DNA of 64,000 nucleotides, taken from positions 248,001 through 312,000 of the forward strand of contig NZ_CP038017.1 of assembly GCF_012222825.1 (NCBI RefSeq). Reading direction: 5' to 3'. This document shows, piece by piece, positions 18,278-27,302 of this stretch. Numbering within the stretch: the first letter of the stretch is position 1; each line of letters begins with the position of its first letter. Under the pieces are notes generated by a model that saw only the letters and a list, made by a program, of their open reading frames with translations, did not search any database and was not told where the DNA came from. The translations under genes and the position numbers were made by a program. The stretch comes from Allofrancisella frigidaquae. GTDB taxonomy: Bacteria > Pseudomonadota > Gammaproteobacteria > Francisellales > Francisellaceae.

Positions 18278-19483
18278 ATGAAAGAAGTTTCTATCGTAAA
18301 ACAGTTAGGCGCAATAGCTATAATAGCTGGTACAGCAGTTGGCGCAGGAATGCTTGGTATACCATTTGCTGTGGCAGCTGTTGGTTTTAAGTATGCTATA
18401 GTGTTGCTGTTTTTAGTTTGGATTATCATGTTTGCTACAGCTATGCTTATGGTTGAGGCTAATACTTCGCAGCCTTTAGGTACAGATATGGATTCTATTA
18501 CTTACAACCTACTAGGAAAGTTTGGTAGAGTATTAAATTTTCTGTTTTATTTATTATTGTTATATTCTCTACTTACAGCTTATATATTTATGGGAGGACA
18601 ACTTTTTCAAACTTATGTATTTAGCTTATGTGGAATAACTGATAGTAACGTTGCAAAGTTCGTATTCTGTGTGGTATTTGGTTTTTTTATATTCAAGGGT
18701 ATACGAGTAGTTTTTAGAGTTAATGAGTTGTTTTTGAGTTTGAAAATCCTAGCATTTGTACTATTTGTAGCCTTTGTTGCTCCTGAAATCAAAAGTTCTT
18801 TGTTAGAAAACAAAACTTTGGGCATTGAGTACGCCTGGTTTGCTATTCCAATATTAGTTACATCTTTTGGTTTTCATATAGTTATTCCTTCTATTCGGAA
18901 CTACTTTGGTAATGATAAAGTATTCAAAAAAACAGTAGCAATAGGTGCTTTAACACCTTTGTTGGTATATATAGTTTGGGTTATTACTACCTTAGGTACA
19001 GTTAATTTATATGGTACTAATGGCTTTATTGATTTAAGCAGTAAAGCTCAAACACTAACACAAGCATATAAAGGATTAGGACAAACTAAACCATTGTTAT
19101 TTATTCAGCTTTTTGAGAATTTTGCTACTATAACTTCATTCTTAGGGGTTGCACTGGCATTGTTTTCTTTTAATAAGGATTTATATAAGTTAGATACTTC
19201 GAAAAAATTAAAAAAACTCTTAGCTGTGATCATAACGTTAGTTCCTCCTCTAATTTTTGCAATATACTTTGTTAATAGTTTTATAGCTGCTTTAGGTTAT
19301 GCAAGTATTTTTGTGGCTTTCTTGCTGATTATTCAGCCAGCTATTATGGTTTGGATACTTAGAAATAGAGAATCCAGAAACCACTTGTTAAGTAAACTGT
19401 ACCTTGTTATGATATTACTATCTGGAATAGCTACTATTGCATTGCAATTATTAGTAGCTTTTGATAGATTGGCATACATATAG
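18278..19483 (+). CDS. Aromatic amino acid permease (HAAAP family, TyrP/Mtr-like)
   Basis: A 401-aa inner-membrane protein with about 11 helices. The first helix block IIAGTAVGAGMLGIPFAVAA is the diagnostic GAGxLxLP-type motif of the hydroxy/aromatic amino acid permeases. A later block ILVTSFGFHIVIPSIRNYFG matches the conserved HAAAP sequence in helix 5. It likely imports tyrosine or tryptophan with protons. A paralogue lies at 25252-26469. The gene is followed by a small coiled-coil gene. Confidence 0.88.
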   Translation: MKEVSIVKQLGAIAIIAGTAVGAGMLGIPFAVAAVGFKYAIVLLFLVWIIMFATAMLMVEANTSQPLGTDMDSITYNLLGKFGRVLNFLFYLLLLYSLLTAYIFMGGQLFQTYVFSLCGITDSNVAKFVFCVVFGFFIFKGIRVVFRVNELFLSLKILAFVLFVAFVAPEIKSSLLENKTLGIEYAWFAIPILVTSFGFHIVIPSIRNYFGNDKVFKKTVAIGALTPLLVYIVWVITTLGTVNLYGTNGFIDLSSKAQTLTQAYKGLGQTKPLLFIQLFENFATITSFLGVALALFSFNKDLYKLDTSKKLKKLLAVIITLVPPLIFAIYFVNSFIAALGYASIFVAFLLIIQPAIMVWILRNRESRNHLLSKLYLVMILLSGIATIALQLLVAFDRLAYI

Positions 19484-19509
19484 TTTTTATTAAATTTAAG
19501 TCATTATAC

Positions 19510-19845
19510 ATGCTCATGAAGAAACCAAGTTTTGATATGATAGATCAACCTGATGATTGCAATTATAAAGCCGAAGAAGGCTTTAGTATTAATAAGCTAA
19601 ATGAATATCCAAAGGATATAGTAGAGTTGTTTAAGCTTATTCAGGCTGTTAGATACGATAGAATTCAGCTACAAGAACAGTATAATGATTATAGGGAAAA
19701 GCTAAATAACGATAGAATGGAGCTTGGAACTGAACTTATAAAAATAAAAAAGGCTTATAATGCTAAGATAGTTACTTTGCAGGAAGAATATAATTCTGTA
19801 AAATCTAATACCATGATTGAATTAGCTAAGCTTAGGCAAGGTTAA
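19510..19845 (+). CDS. Small coiled-coil protein of unknown function
   Basis: A 111-aa acidic and basic mixed protein; the second half (about residues 48-108) is a continuous heptad-like coiled coil with no cysteine. No signal peptide or membrane helix. It sits 26 bp after the permease and just before rnpB. The start could also be the second Met (19516). Not recognised; conservation next to rnpB would be the best test that it is real. Confidence 0.6.
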   Translation: MLMKKPSFDMIDQPDDCNYKAEEGFSINKLNEYPKDIVELFKLIQAVRYDRIQLQEQYNDYREKLNNDRMELGTELIKIKKAYNAKIVTLQEEYNSVKSNTMIELAKLRQG

Positions 19846-19851
19846 AGGTTA

Positions 19852-20262
19852 CAAAGTTGATCGGGCAGTCGCGTCTGACCACGAAAAGAGTTTTATTATT
19901 ATATGTGGCTATTAAATATAGCTAATAGACTTATATAATATAGCTTTAGCGGTTAGATGAGGAAAGTCCGGGCTTTATAGAGCAAGATGCCAGATAACAT
20001 CTGGGAGGTGTGAGCCTACGGAAAGTGCAACAGAAAATATACCGCCTTGTTAAAAGGTAAGGGTGAAAAGGTGTGGTAAGAGCACACCGCATTGGTGGTA
20101 ACACTCAATGGCATTGTAAACCCCATCTAAAGCAAGACCAAATAGTGCTACAATAGTGTTGCTCGCACTGTAGCAGGGTAGGTCGCTTGAGCTTGTTGGT
20201 GACAGCAAGCCTAGATAAATGGCTGCTTATTACAGAACCCGGCTTATAGATTAACTTTGTAC
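19852..20262 (+). ncRNA. rnpB: RNase P RNA (bacterial type A)
   Basis: The catalytic RNA that trims tRNA 5' leaders. The universally conserved cores are present and ordered: gaggaaagtccgggct near 19960, gtgcaacagaaa, gggtgaaaaggtg, ggtaagagcacaccgc, gtaaaccccat, agcaagaccaaatag, and 3' acagaacccggcttat. The ends pair (caaagttgatc with gattaactttg). The transcript is followed by ac and a run of six T, a likely termination tract. Confidence 0.97.
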
Positions 20263-20285
20263 TTTTTTATAAAGAGTGGATATTT

Positions 20286-22214
20286 ATGCAAGTTATTGAT
20301 TCGAAATTGCTTGATAGTGATGGTCAGATAAATGATCAAGCTTTGATTGCAGAATTAAAAAGCTTTTATTCTGATGATAAGTTTGAGCTTATAAGTTCAT
20401 CATTAGAATTATTAAAAATAAAAAGTGCGGACTCAGTACGCCATCCAACAGGTATTAGTTCATTTTTATATGCTATAGAGATTGCTTATATACTTTTTAA
20501 AATCCGGGCAGATGAAGATTCGGTTGCTGCTGGTATTCTTTATGAGTTATACAATTTTGGTGATGTCAGCGATGAAGAAATAGTAGAGACTTGTAACCAT
20601 ACTGTATTAAAAATATTACAAGGCACACGTAAGATGTCTGCTATTAGGATGTATCGTTCGGATAGTATATCTCTTGAGCAAATAGATACATTTAGAAAGA
20701 TGCTTTTGACTATTATAGAAGATGTCAGAATAGTTTTAGTAAAGATAGTTGATAAATTGTGTACTATTAGGCATTTAAAATCTTTAAACCATAAAACCCA
20801 GCAAGTTATAGCTAGAGAAACATTAGATATATATGCACCATTAGCAAATCGATTAGGCTTGAGTGCTATAAAGTGGGAATTAGAAGATAGAGCATTCTTT
20901 TTCCTAGAGCGCCAACAGTATAAAAAGATTGCTGAAAGTCTAGGAGCTACTCGTAAGCAGAGAGAGGAGTTTTTACATAAGGTTATAGAAGAGTTAAAAG
21001 CTATATTAAAAAAGTATAACTTACATGCTGGTGTACAAGGTAGAGTTAAACATATATACAGCATATATAAAAAGCTAAAAAACAAAAACTATAAAGATAT
21101 AGAGGAACTTTTTGATATTACAGCGATTAGGGTTGTAGCAAATAACGTTGATGAATGTTATAAAGTTTTAGCAGAAGTGAATAATCTATATTGCCCTATA
21201 CCGCAAGAGTTTAGTGACTATATAGCAAGCCCGAAGTCTAATGGATATAAATCTATACATACTGTTGTTAAAGCCCATGGTCAAAATCTTGAAATACAAA
21301 TTAGAACTCATAAAATGCATGAGGAGTCTGAGCTTGGATTTGCAGCACACTGGCGTTATAAAGAAGGTGTTAAATTTGATGCTTCTTATGAGGCAAGAGT
21401 TGCTTGGTTGAGATCACTTCTTGAATGGGAGAAAGAAATTAATGACTATAGTAAGGTGTCTAAAGAATTAACCAAACGACTGTATGTATTTACTCCAGCT
21501 AATGAGCTTATTGATCTGGCAGAAGACTCAACAGTGTTAGATTTTGCATACTCTGTACACACTATGGTGGGACATCGTACAAAAGGAGCTAAGTTAAATG
21601 GTAAAATTGTACCTTTAACTACTAAGCTCACTACAGGAGATCAAGTAGAGATACTAACTCAAAAAGAACCAAATCCTAGTAAAGATTGGGCGTCTGAAAA
21701 TTTAGGATACTTAACTTCAGCCCGAAATAGATCAAGAGTTATAAAGTGGTTTAATGAGCAAAACAAAGAAGATAACGTAGCCCTTGGTAGGGATAGGCTT
21801 TTAAAGGAGCTAAAAGGTTACGACCTTAAAGAAGTAGATTTTAGTGAGGTTGCTAATAAATTTAATATGCAGATGGCAGATAGTTTATTTGCAGCTATTG
21901 AAAATGGTAGTGTACGTATAAAAAGTATAGTTAACTACATAATTGATACTTACTCTGCCCAAGAGAAGCTAATAAAAAGGCAGCAAACTAAAAAAAGCCC
22001 TTTACAGAAGCCAGAGTTTATGAAAGTTCTAGTTTCAGGTTTTGACGGCATGAAATATGAGTTTGCAAGATGTTGTCAACCTATATATCCCGATAGAATC
22101 GAAGGGTACATGAGTGTATCCAAAGGAGTTGTAGTACATACGATTAAATGCCCTAACTTGAAACATTTAAAAGAAAAAAACCAAGATAAATTTATAGATG
22201 TTAGGTGGGAATAG
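20286..22214 (+). CDS. relA: RelA-type (p)ppGpp synthetase lacking an ACT domain
   Basis: A 642-aa alarmone synthetase activated on stalled ribosomes. The N-terminal pseudo-hydrolase domain has lost the HD pair (LYELYNF where bifunctional enzymes have HD..ED), as in RelA. The synthetase core follows: RVKHIYSIYKK, LFDITAIRVVA, and EFSDYIASPKSNGYKSIHTVV. EIQIRTHKMHEESELGFAAHW ends the domain. The TGS domain begins near residue 400 (LYVFTPANELIDL), and a Cys-containing segment FARCCQPIYPDRIEGY is near the C terminus. It ends at VRWE, about where other long RelA proteins begin the ACT domain. Whether that is normal for the genus could not be checked. Confidence 0.92.
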   Translation: MQVIDSKLLDSDGQINDQALIAELKSFYSDDKFELISSSLELLKIKSADSVRHPTGISSFLYAIEIAYILFKIRADEDSVAAGILYELYNFGDVSDEEIVETCNHTVLKILQGTRKMSAIRMYRSDSISLEQIDTFRKMLLTIIEDVRIVLVKIVDKLCTIRHLKSLNHKTQQVIARETLDIYAPLANRLGLSAIKWELEDRAFFFLERQQYKKIAESLGATRKQREEFLHKVIEELKAILKKYNLHAGVQGRVKHIYSIYKKLKNKNYKDIEELFDITAIRVVANNVDECYKVLAEVNNLYCPIPQEFSDYIASPKSNGYKSIHTVVKAHGQNLEIQIRTHKMHEESELGFAAHWRYKEGVKFDASYEARVAWLRSLLEWEKEINDYSKVSKELTKRLYVFTPANELIDLAEDSTVLDFAYSVHTMVGHRTKGAKLNGKIVPLTTKLTTGDQVEILTQKEPNPSKDWASENLGYLTSARNRSRVIKWFNEQNKEDNVALGRDRLLKELKGYDLKEVDFSEVANKFNMQMADSLFAAIENGSVRIKSIVNYIIDTYSAQEKLIKRQQTKKSPLQKPEFMKVLVSGFDGMKYEFARCCQPIYPDRIEGYMSVSKGVVVHTIKCPNLKHLKEKNQDKFIDVRWE

Positions 22215-22237
22215 ATTGAAATAATTTAATTTAATTT

Positions 22238-22873
22238 TTATGATTTACTGTTTGTTTGTAAGTTTCCCGTATTTTTAGATTGCTGTAACCAACCATTTTT
22301 GATATAGAAAACAGAAATACTAGCTTGGTTGATGTTTCTGCCATCAGCTGTATGGCCAGATATAATAAGTTCATTTTTTCCTGGATCAGGTCTAGGAATT
22401 TGCCAAGTTTCGTCTTCAAAACTTGCTGCTATAACGTTACCATTAATTGTAAACAAAGGTTTATCATTAGCTGTAAGAGCTGGAGTTGTTTTTATAGGTA
22501 TGTATTCTTCTTTTGTAAATATATTTGCGTCATTACCTGGTGATGTTACTTGTATATCTAAATCACTTTGATTCTCTTTAAGAGCTTGTTTATTCTTTTT
22601 AGCAAGTTGTGAGTCATCTAATTTTTGTATATCGCCTTGTTTAATCTTAACGACCTCGCTACTTTCAGGCTCCTCGGGTGATTTTGTATCAACAACTGTA
22701 GGGCTGCCTACATTTATGATTTTATATTCAACATCTTCAGGTGGTTTAGTTTCAGAAAAAACAAGGTTTCCATTTTCAGCTCTCCATGAGTAAACTTCAG
22801 TTTCTGCTTGAGCTAGTATATTAGTTAGGGCAATGATTATGAAACTCATCAATATCTTATTTAAATTATACAT
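22238..22873 (-). CDS. Exported DUF4124-domain protein
   Basis: A 211-aa protein with a signal peptide (residues 1-23, ending AQA). Immediately after it comes EVYSWRAENGNLVFSETKPP, the DUF4124 signature. A charged linker follows, then a C-terminal beta-domain around residues 130-195. DUF4124 proteins are envelope proteins of unknown role. The gene converges on relA. A smaller protein with a similar N-terminal motif is encoded at 35272. Confidence 0.75.
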   Translation of the reverse strand: MYNLNKILMSFIIIALTNILAQAETEVYSWRAENGNLVFSETKPPEDVEYKIINVGSPTVVDTKSPEEPESSEVVKIKQGDIQKLDDSQLAKKNKQALKENQSDLDIQVTSPGNDANIFTKEEYIPIKTTPALTANDKPLFTINGNVIAASFEDETWQIPRPDPGKNELIISGHTADGRNINQASISVFYIKNGWLQQSKNTGNLQTNSKS

Positions 22874-23011
22874 CTCTAGTTGATAATCTTCAAAAAATAG
22901 TAGTTATATGCCAAGTATAGCTAAAATATAGCGTAAGCAAAAGCTTAAAATTAAACTATAGACTTAAATTATGAGATAATATTTAAAACAGTAAATAATC
23001 TAAAGATTAGA

Positions 23012-23629
23012 ATGGTCACTTTAAATGATATTATATACGATAGTATTGGTAATTTTTGCTTTCTTATATTTGCATTGCTACTTTATAGGAAAAACAGATT
23101 TGCTTGGTTAGCGGTGGTTCTCGCTTTAATAATTAAGCTTTTCCTATATGGTAAATATAGTATGCTTCTGTCATTTGCATATTTGTCAATGCAACTATGT
23201 GTAACTTTTTTGGCAGCAATAGTCTGGATTTTAGAACCAAGCTATACAAAGTTACAAGTAAATAGAATATTTTTAGCTTTATTAACTAGTGTGATTATGA
23301 TTATGATATGGGTTTGGTTAGTTTATGCTTTTATAAACCCAGCTATTTTATCTTATGAGTTTTTATTTGGTTTTGAGTATTTTTGCTATATGTTGTTTGT
23401 TTTGGGCGGAGCTTTACTAGTATACAGAATTTCCCAAGGGCTAATAATTGTTGCGACAGTTTTTATAAGTTATGCTCTATACTATGCAAATTCGGCACTA
23501 GTAGCTTCAAAAGCTCCACCACAGTATATTAGAGATTTCACTATTTACTATTGGTTCTCGGCAGTATTCTTGTTTGTAGCAGGTATTCTATTAGTTAGTG
23601 TTTATACGCGTGTAAAGAGAAGTATTTAG
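23012..23629 (+). CDS. Inner-membrane protein of unknown function
   Basis: A 205-aa protein with six to seven hydrophobic helices and short polar loops. No signature is recognised. A Lys/Arg-rich end (YTRVKRSI) suggests a cytoplasmic C terminus. It lies alone between DUF4124 (divergent) and rsmJ (convergent). Continuous strong hydrophobic periodicity supports a real gene. Confidence 0.65.
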   Translation: MVTLNDIIYDSIGNFCFLIFALLLYRKNRFAWLAVVLALIIKLFLYGKYSMLLSFAYLSMQLCVTFLAAIVWILEPSYTKLQVNRIFLALLTSVIMIMIWVWLVYAFINPAILSYEFLFGFEYFCYMLFVLGGALLVYRISQGLIIVATVFISYALYYANSALVASKAPPQYIRDFTIYYWFSAVFLFVAGILLVSVYTRVKRSI

Positions 23630-23633
23630 AGCA

Positions 23634-24359
23634 TCATAAACTATAAACATCAAAACGATTAGTCTTTCCTTTTAATTGAGATGTTGGCTTTCTATCAGAT
23701 AAAAAAGAGCCATTAATAGGTCTTTTAACAACAATCTTTTTAGCTTTTGCACTCGAGTAAGCATTATCAAAAAGTGATTTATTGCTATTTTCATTATTTT
23801 GTAATAATTCGTGAAGGGATTGCATATCTAGTTTTACCTTAGCACTTTTTTTACGTGGTGGAAACATAGGATCTATATATATACAATCAAAAAACTCATT
23901 AGTAGTTGATATGTAATCACAGCTATCATTATGAATTAATGTGATGTTTTTTGTAATAAGTCCTAAAGTTGGTATATCTTTTGCTCTTTTTATAGAGTCG
24001 CTAAGTAGTAAAAAAATATAAGGATCTTTTTCGATAGCAGTGATTTTATGCCCTCTAGCAGCAAGTGTAAAAAAATCTCTACCAAGACCAGCTGTGGTGT
24101 CAAGTATATGTAATTTGGATTTGTTTCTACCTTCTACAGCTTGTATCACACTACACTTTTTAGCCTGAGGGTTTATTCTATTTAAAATATCATTGCAGTT
24201 AAAGTCTATATAAAGCTCTTTATTTTTATTGTACAACTTTAAAAAACCATTTCCATAAAAAAGGTATTTATCTTCTTTACAAATTGAAAAATCAAACCGT
24301 AAATTTAAATCTTTTATTTGATCAATTGTATTGTTATCAAAAACATTAATAGTAATCAT
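23634..24359 (-). CDS. rsmJ: 16S rRNA (guanine-1516-N2) methyltransferase
   Basis: A 241-aa class I SAM methyltransferase. The SAM motif is [37 protein letters not shown] is motif II. The catalytic segment is [20 protein letters not shown] with the DPMFPP characteristic of RsmJ (YhiQ). It methylates G1516 of 16S rRNA in the small subunit. Its start is three bases from the xerC stop on the same strand, suggesting co-transcription. Confidence 0.9.
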   Translation of the reverse strand: MITINVFDNNTIDQIKDLNLRFDFSICKEDKYLFYGNGFLKLYNKNKELYIDFNCNDILNRINPQAKKCSVIQAVEGRNKSKLHILDTTAGLGRDFFTLAARGHKITAIEKDPYIFLLLSDSIKRAKDIPTLGLITKNITLIHNDSCDYISTTNEFFDCIYIDPMFPPRKKSAKVKLDMQSLHELLQNNENSNKSLFDNAYSSAKAKKIVVKRPINGSFLSDRKPTSQLKGKTNRFDVYSL

Positions 24360-24362
24360 AAA

Positions 24363-25250
24363 TTATTTTTTCTTAGCTCTTGGATGTGCTTTGTCAAAAA
24401 CACTAGCTAGTTGTTGAAAGTTAAGGTGAGTATAAATTTGGGTACTAGAAATATCAACATGACCCAACAGATCTTTTACAGCAAGTAAATCTTTTGAAGA
24501 GTCAAGGACATGACTTGCAAAAGAGTGTCTAAGCATATGTGGGTGAATGTGTCGAGATGCGTATTTTTGGGCAAATAACTCTAGACGTTTCTGGATAGAT
24601 CTATTTGTAAGTTGCTTGCCGTCACGGGAGATAAGTAGATGTTCAGTTTGGGGTTTGTATTTTTCACGAATGCTTAGCCACCTTTTTAAACTATTAGTTG
24701 TTTTTTCACCAAAGTATACTATACGTTGCTTATTGCCTTTACCAGTTACACGTACACTGTATTGGGACATACTTATGTCTTTTAGCTGTATAGCTGAAAG
24801 CTCGCTAAGTCTGATTCCGCAACTATAAAGTAAATCAAAACCGGCTATGTCACGAGCTTCAATATCATTACCAGGAGTTATATCAAGTAAATATGCTAAT
24901 TCATCTATATTTAAAGCTTTTGGCAGTTTTTTAGAGCCTTTTGGGGCTTTAATGTTGCTAGCTGGATTTGTGTTAATTATCTCACTGTTAATTAGAAAGT
25001 TAAAAAAACTTCTTGTTGAGCTGAGTTTTCTTTGTAATGTTTTTGGAGATGCTCCTTGAGAATGTAATTTTTTTATCCAACCAAGTATATCTTGAGATTT
25101 TAGCTTAGCAATATCTGTATTCCCGATAAAATCACTTAACTGGTATAAATCTCTTTTATAGTTATCAATAGTCTCATTAGAGTAGCTTTTATGATATAGG
25201 ATATTATCAAGAAAATTATTTATAAGAGTAGAATTTAGGTTAAGTAACAT
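24363..25250 (-). CDS. xerC: Tyrosine recombinase XerC
   Basis: This enzyme resolves chromosome dimers at dif with XerD. The start at 25250 (295 aa) is preferred because an earlier in-frame Met would overlap the upstream permease gene by 26 bp. The N-terminal SAM-like domain is followed by the catalytic set: Arg in YSCGIRLSEL, Lys of the beta-hairpin GKGNKQRIVYF, HxxR in HPHMLRHSFASHV, His of LLGHVDISSTQ and nucleophile Tyr in IYTHL. The C-terminal end LASVFDKAHPRAKKK is typical of XerC rather than XerD. Confidence 0.9.
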   Translation of the reverse strand: MLLNLNSTLINNFLDNILYHKSYSNETIDNYKRDLYQLSDFIGNTDIAKLKSQDILGWIKKLHSQGASPKTLQRKLSSTRSFFNFLINSEIINTNPASNIKAPKGSKKLPKALNIDELAYLLDITPGNDIEARDIAGFDLLYSCGIRLSELSAIQLKDISMSQYSVRVTGKGNKQRIVYFGEKTTNSLKRWLSIREKYKPQTEHLLISRDGKQLTNRSIQKRLELFAQKYASRHIHPHMLRHSFASHVLDSSKDLLAVKDLLGHVDISSTQIYTHLNFQQLASVFDKAHPRAKKK

Positions 25251-25251
25251 T

Positions 25252-26469
25252 TTAAGCGATAACACACAGTACAACAATTACACCACTTACTATAGATACT
25301 AGCCATAAACTTTTATAGCTAGAAATCTTATAGTTAAAGCTTTCTTTAAGCTTATTTGTTTTAAATGCCATTAGAGCAGGCATGATCATAAGCAATATCG
25401 CTATAGAAAGCCCAACACAAGTCATGGCATATATAAAGATGTTTGGGTTAAGTTGGTTTATAATCAAAGGTATACCAAAAGTCAGTACTGTTGCAATAGA
25501 ATAGCTTATAACTCTTTTGGTTTTATATAGTTTATAAGTGTCTATATTAAAGTGAAAAAGTGATAAGTTAACACTTAAGAAAGAAGTCATAATTGCCACA
25601 TAAGTAAATATATGTAAAACAATATCTGTAACAGGGGTTTTAATTTTATGACTCAGAGTTGTTAATATATCTCCAATATTGGCTTCTGTAACTGGTATAT
25701 GACTAAATATAGAGGTCATAAAGCTTATAGGTCCATGCAAAGGAAGAACTCCTAATATAGTAACTACCCAGGTTATATAAAGAATTAAAGGGATTATACT
25801 TCCTATAATAATCACTCTTTTCATATCTTTTGTATTTTTAGCTAGATAGTCAGAAAGAGCGGGTACAATGATATGTGAAGTAAATGATGTAGTAAAAACA
25901 GGAATCGCAATTACAAGAGATATGCCAAGATCAATAGGAGATTCAAGTAAATTTGACAGCTCTATATATTTATTGAAAACTAAACATAGTACGACTAAAA
26001 CTAAAATTTTTAAAACTATGAAAAATCTATTGGCATAATCTACAAAACGAGTTCCCAAAACGACTATGCTACCAAATATTATTACAAAAATTAAAGCTGA
26101 TAGTTTTTGTTCTAACATGGGGAAGGTAGTTGATAATGAGGAAGCAGCAGCTGAAATATATGCAGTGCTAATAAAATACATAAGTACTAAAAAAGCTATA
26201 CTTGCTACTATACCACCAGTTTGACCAAGGTATCTTTGGGCTATAGTTTTAAAGCTACTTCCGTATGGCATAGAGCAAGAAATATCGGAAATTACTATAG
26301 CTGTGTATGTCATGATACTCCAGATGACAATAATTAGTATCGAGCCTATCACAAAACCAAGCTTAGCTGTAATTATTGGTAAAGCTAATATTCCTCCACC
26401 TATCATGGTGCCAACTATTATCATTATAGAGCCTAAGATTTTAATTAAGCTATTCTGTGCATTATCCAT
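25252..26469 (-). CDS. Aromatic amino acid permease (HAAAP family)
   Basis: A 405-aa inner-membrane protein with about 11 helices. GSIMIIVGTMIGGGILALPI in helix 1 is the HAAAP hallmark. TSFTSHIIVPALSDYLAKNT corresponds to the conserved helix 5 block. It is a paralogue of the permease at 18278 and likely a proton symporter for tyrosine or tryptophan. The gene sits between secB and xerC on the same strand with small gaps, so read-through is likely. Confidence 0.87.
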   Translation of the reverse strand: MDNAQNSLIKILGSIMIIVGTMIGGGILALPIITAKLGFVIGSILIIVIWSIMTYTAIVISDISCSMPYGSSFKTIAQRYLGQTGGIVASIAFLVLMYFISTAYISAAASSLSTTFPMLEQKLSALIFVIIFGSIVVLGTRFVDYANRFFIVLKILVLVVLCLVFNKYIELSNLLESPIDLGISLVIAIPVFTTSFTSHIIVPALSDYLAKNTKDMKRVIIIGSIIPLILYITWVVTILGVLPLHGPISFMTSIFSHIPVTEANIGDILTTLSHKIKTPVTDIVLHIFTYVAIMTSFLSVNLSLFHFNIDTYKLYKTKRVISYSIATVLTFGIPLIINQLNPNIFIYAMTCVGLSIAILLMIMPALMAFKTNKLKESFNYKISSYKSLWLVSIVSGVIVVLCVIA

Positions 26470-26482
26470 TTGCTACTCTTTT

Positions 26483-26926
26483 TTAATGTTTTGGTTGTTG
26501 GGGTTTTTTTTTCATATGGTAGATTGCATCAAAATTTATTGGAGCTAGATTCAGAGGTAGAAAGCCACCTTTTATAATAGACGAGTCAATGACTCTTTTA
26601 GCGTAAGGAAATAAAGTATTAGCACAATAAGTGTTAAGCACCGATTCTACTTGTTCCTCAGGCATATTTGTAATTGTAAAAAGCCCAGATTGAGTCACTT
26701 CTACAATATATACATTATTATTATTATTTTTTGTAGTTATTGTGATTGTTAGGTCTAATTCAAAATTTTCAGTATTTATCTTTTTTGTATTTATATCTAT
26801 ATTAAAATCCGAAGTTGGAGCCCATTGTTCTTTAAAACTTACTGGGGAGTTGATAGTCTCAAATGATACATCTTTTGTATATACCTTTTGAATTAAAAAA
26901 GAGGGTTGGTTTTTATCAGTTTGCAT
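26483..26926 (-). CDS. secB: Protein-export chaperone SecB
   Basis: A tetrameric cytosolic chaperone that keeps precursors unfolded and hands them to SecA. ATG 26926 (147 aa) is preferred over the GTG at 26935 because of spacing from an AGG site. Family blocks include FLIQKVYTKDVSFETINSP at the N terminus, YIVEVTQSGLFTI, and the C-terminal LFPYAKRVIDSSIIKGGFLP followed by NLAPINFDAIY. Length fits the family. Confidence 0.93.
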   Translation of the reverse strand: MQTDKNQPSFLIQKVYTKDVSFETINSPVSFKEQWAPTSDFNIDINTKKINTENFELDLTITITTKNNNNNVYIVEVTQSGLFTITNMPEEQVESVLNTYCANTLFPYAKRVIDSSIIKGGFLPLNLAPINFDAIYHMKKKPQQPKH

Positions 26927-27077
26927 ATTTTTCACCTAAAATATTATAAATGTAGATTTAAAAAATTATAACAAATTAGAAGAAATTGTATAACTAAATT
27001 ACTAGTAATTGATGGTTTTTCCTTAAAATTAGCCTAGATTAATAGCTATATGGTTAACTTAGTTATATTGAAAACAG

Positions 27078-27269
27078 TTATTTTAATTTTCTATGCTGTG
27101 AACCATTACCAGGTGCCCCAAGAACAAAAAGCGCGATATTTTTAGACATTTTTGAGAAACGAATATCTTGTAAGTATGTAGCCTTAAGTTGCTGCTCCTT
27201 TTTTTGGCAATATTCATGTACTTTTTTTAAGATTATGTCACCACAGTTAAGACAAACATTTTGATACAT
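27078..27269 (-). CDS. Small Cys-containing hypothetical protein
   Basis: A 63-aa basic protein starting MYQNVCLNCGDIILKK. The CxxC suggests a metal site, although only one further Cys (EYCQKK) is present. It begins 33 bp after the mutS stop on the same strand, so it may be the tail of that operon. No family recognised. It might be a non-coding stretch; moderate confidence only. Confidence 0.4.
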   Translation of the reverse strand: MYQNVCLNCGDIILKKVHEYCQKKEQQLKATYLQDIRFSKMSKNIALFVLGAPGNGSQHRKLK

Positions 27270-27302
27270 ATGGATTTATACCTCTTAATTTTTTCAGTTT
27301 TT

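Noticed and set aside
22325-22571. Two plus-strand frames overlapping the DUF4124 gene
   Set aside because: They are antisense to a gene with a signal peptide and a recognised domain, and their own translations look random.
25251-25277. Upstream start for xerC
   Set aside because: It overlaps the permease coding region and adds residues not expected in XerC; the Met at 25250 is preferred.
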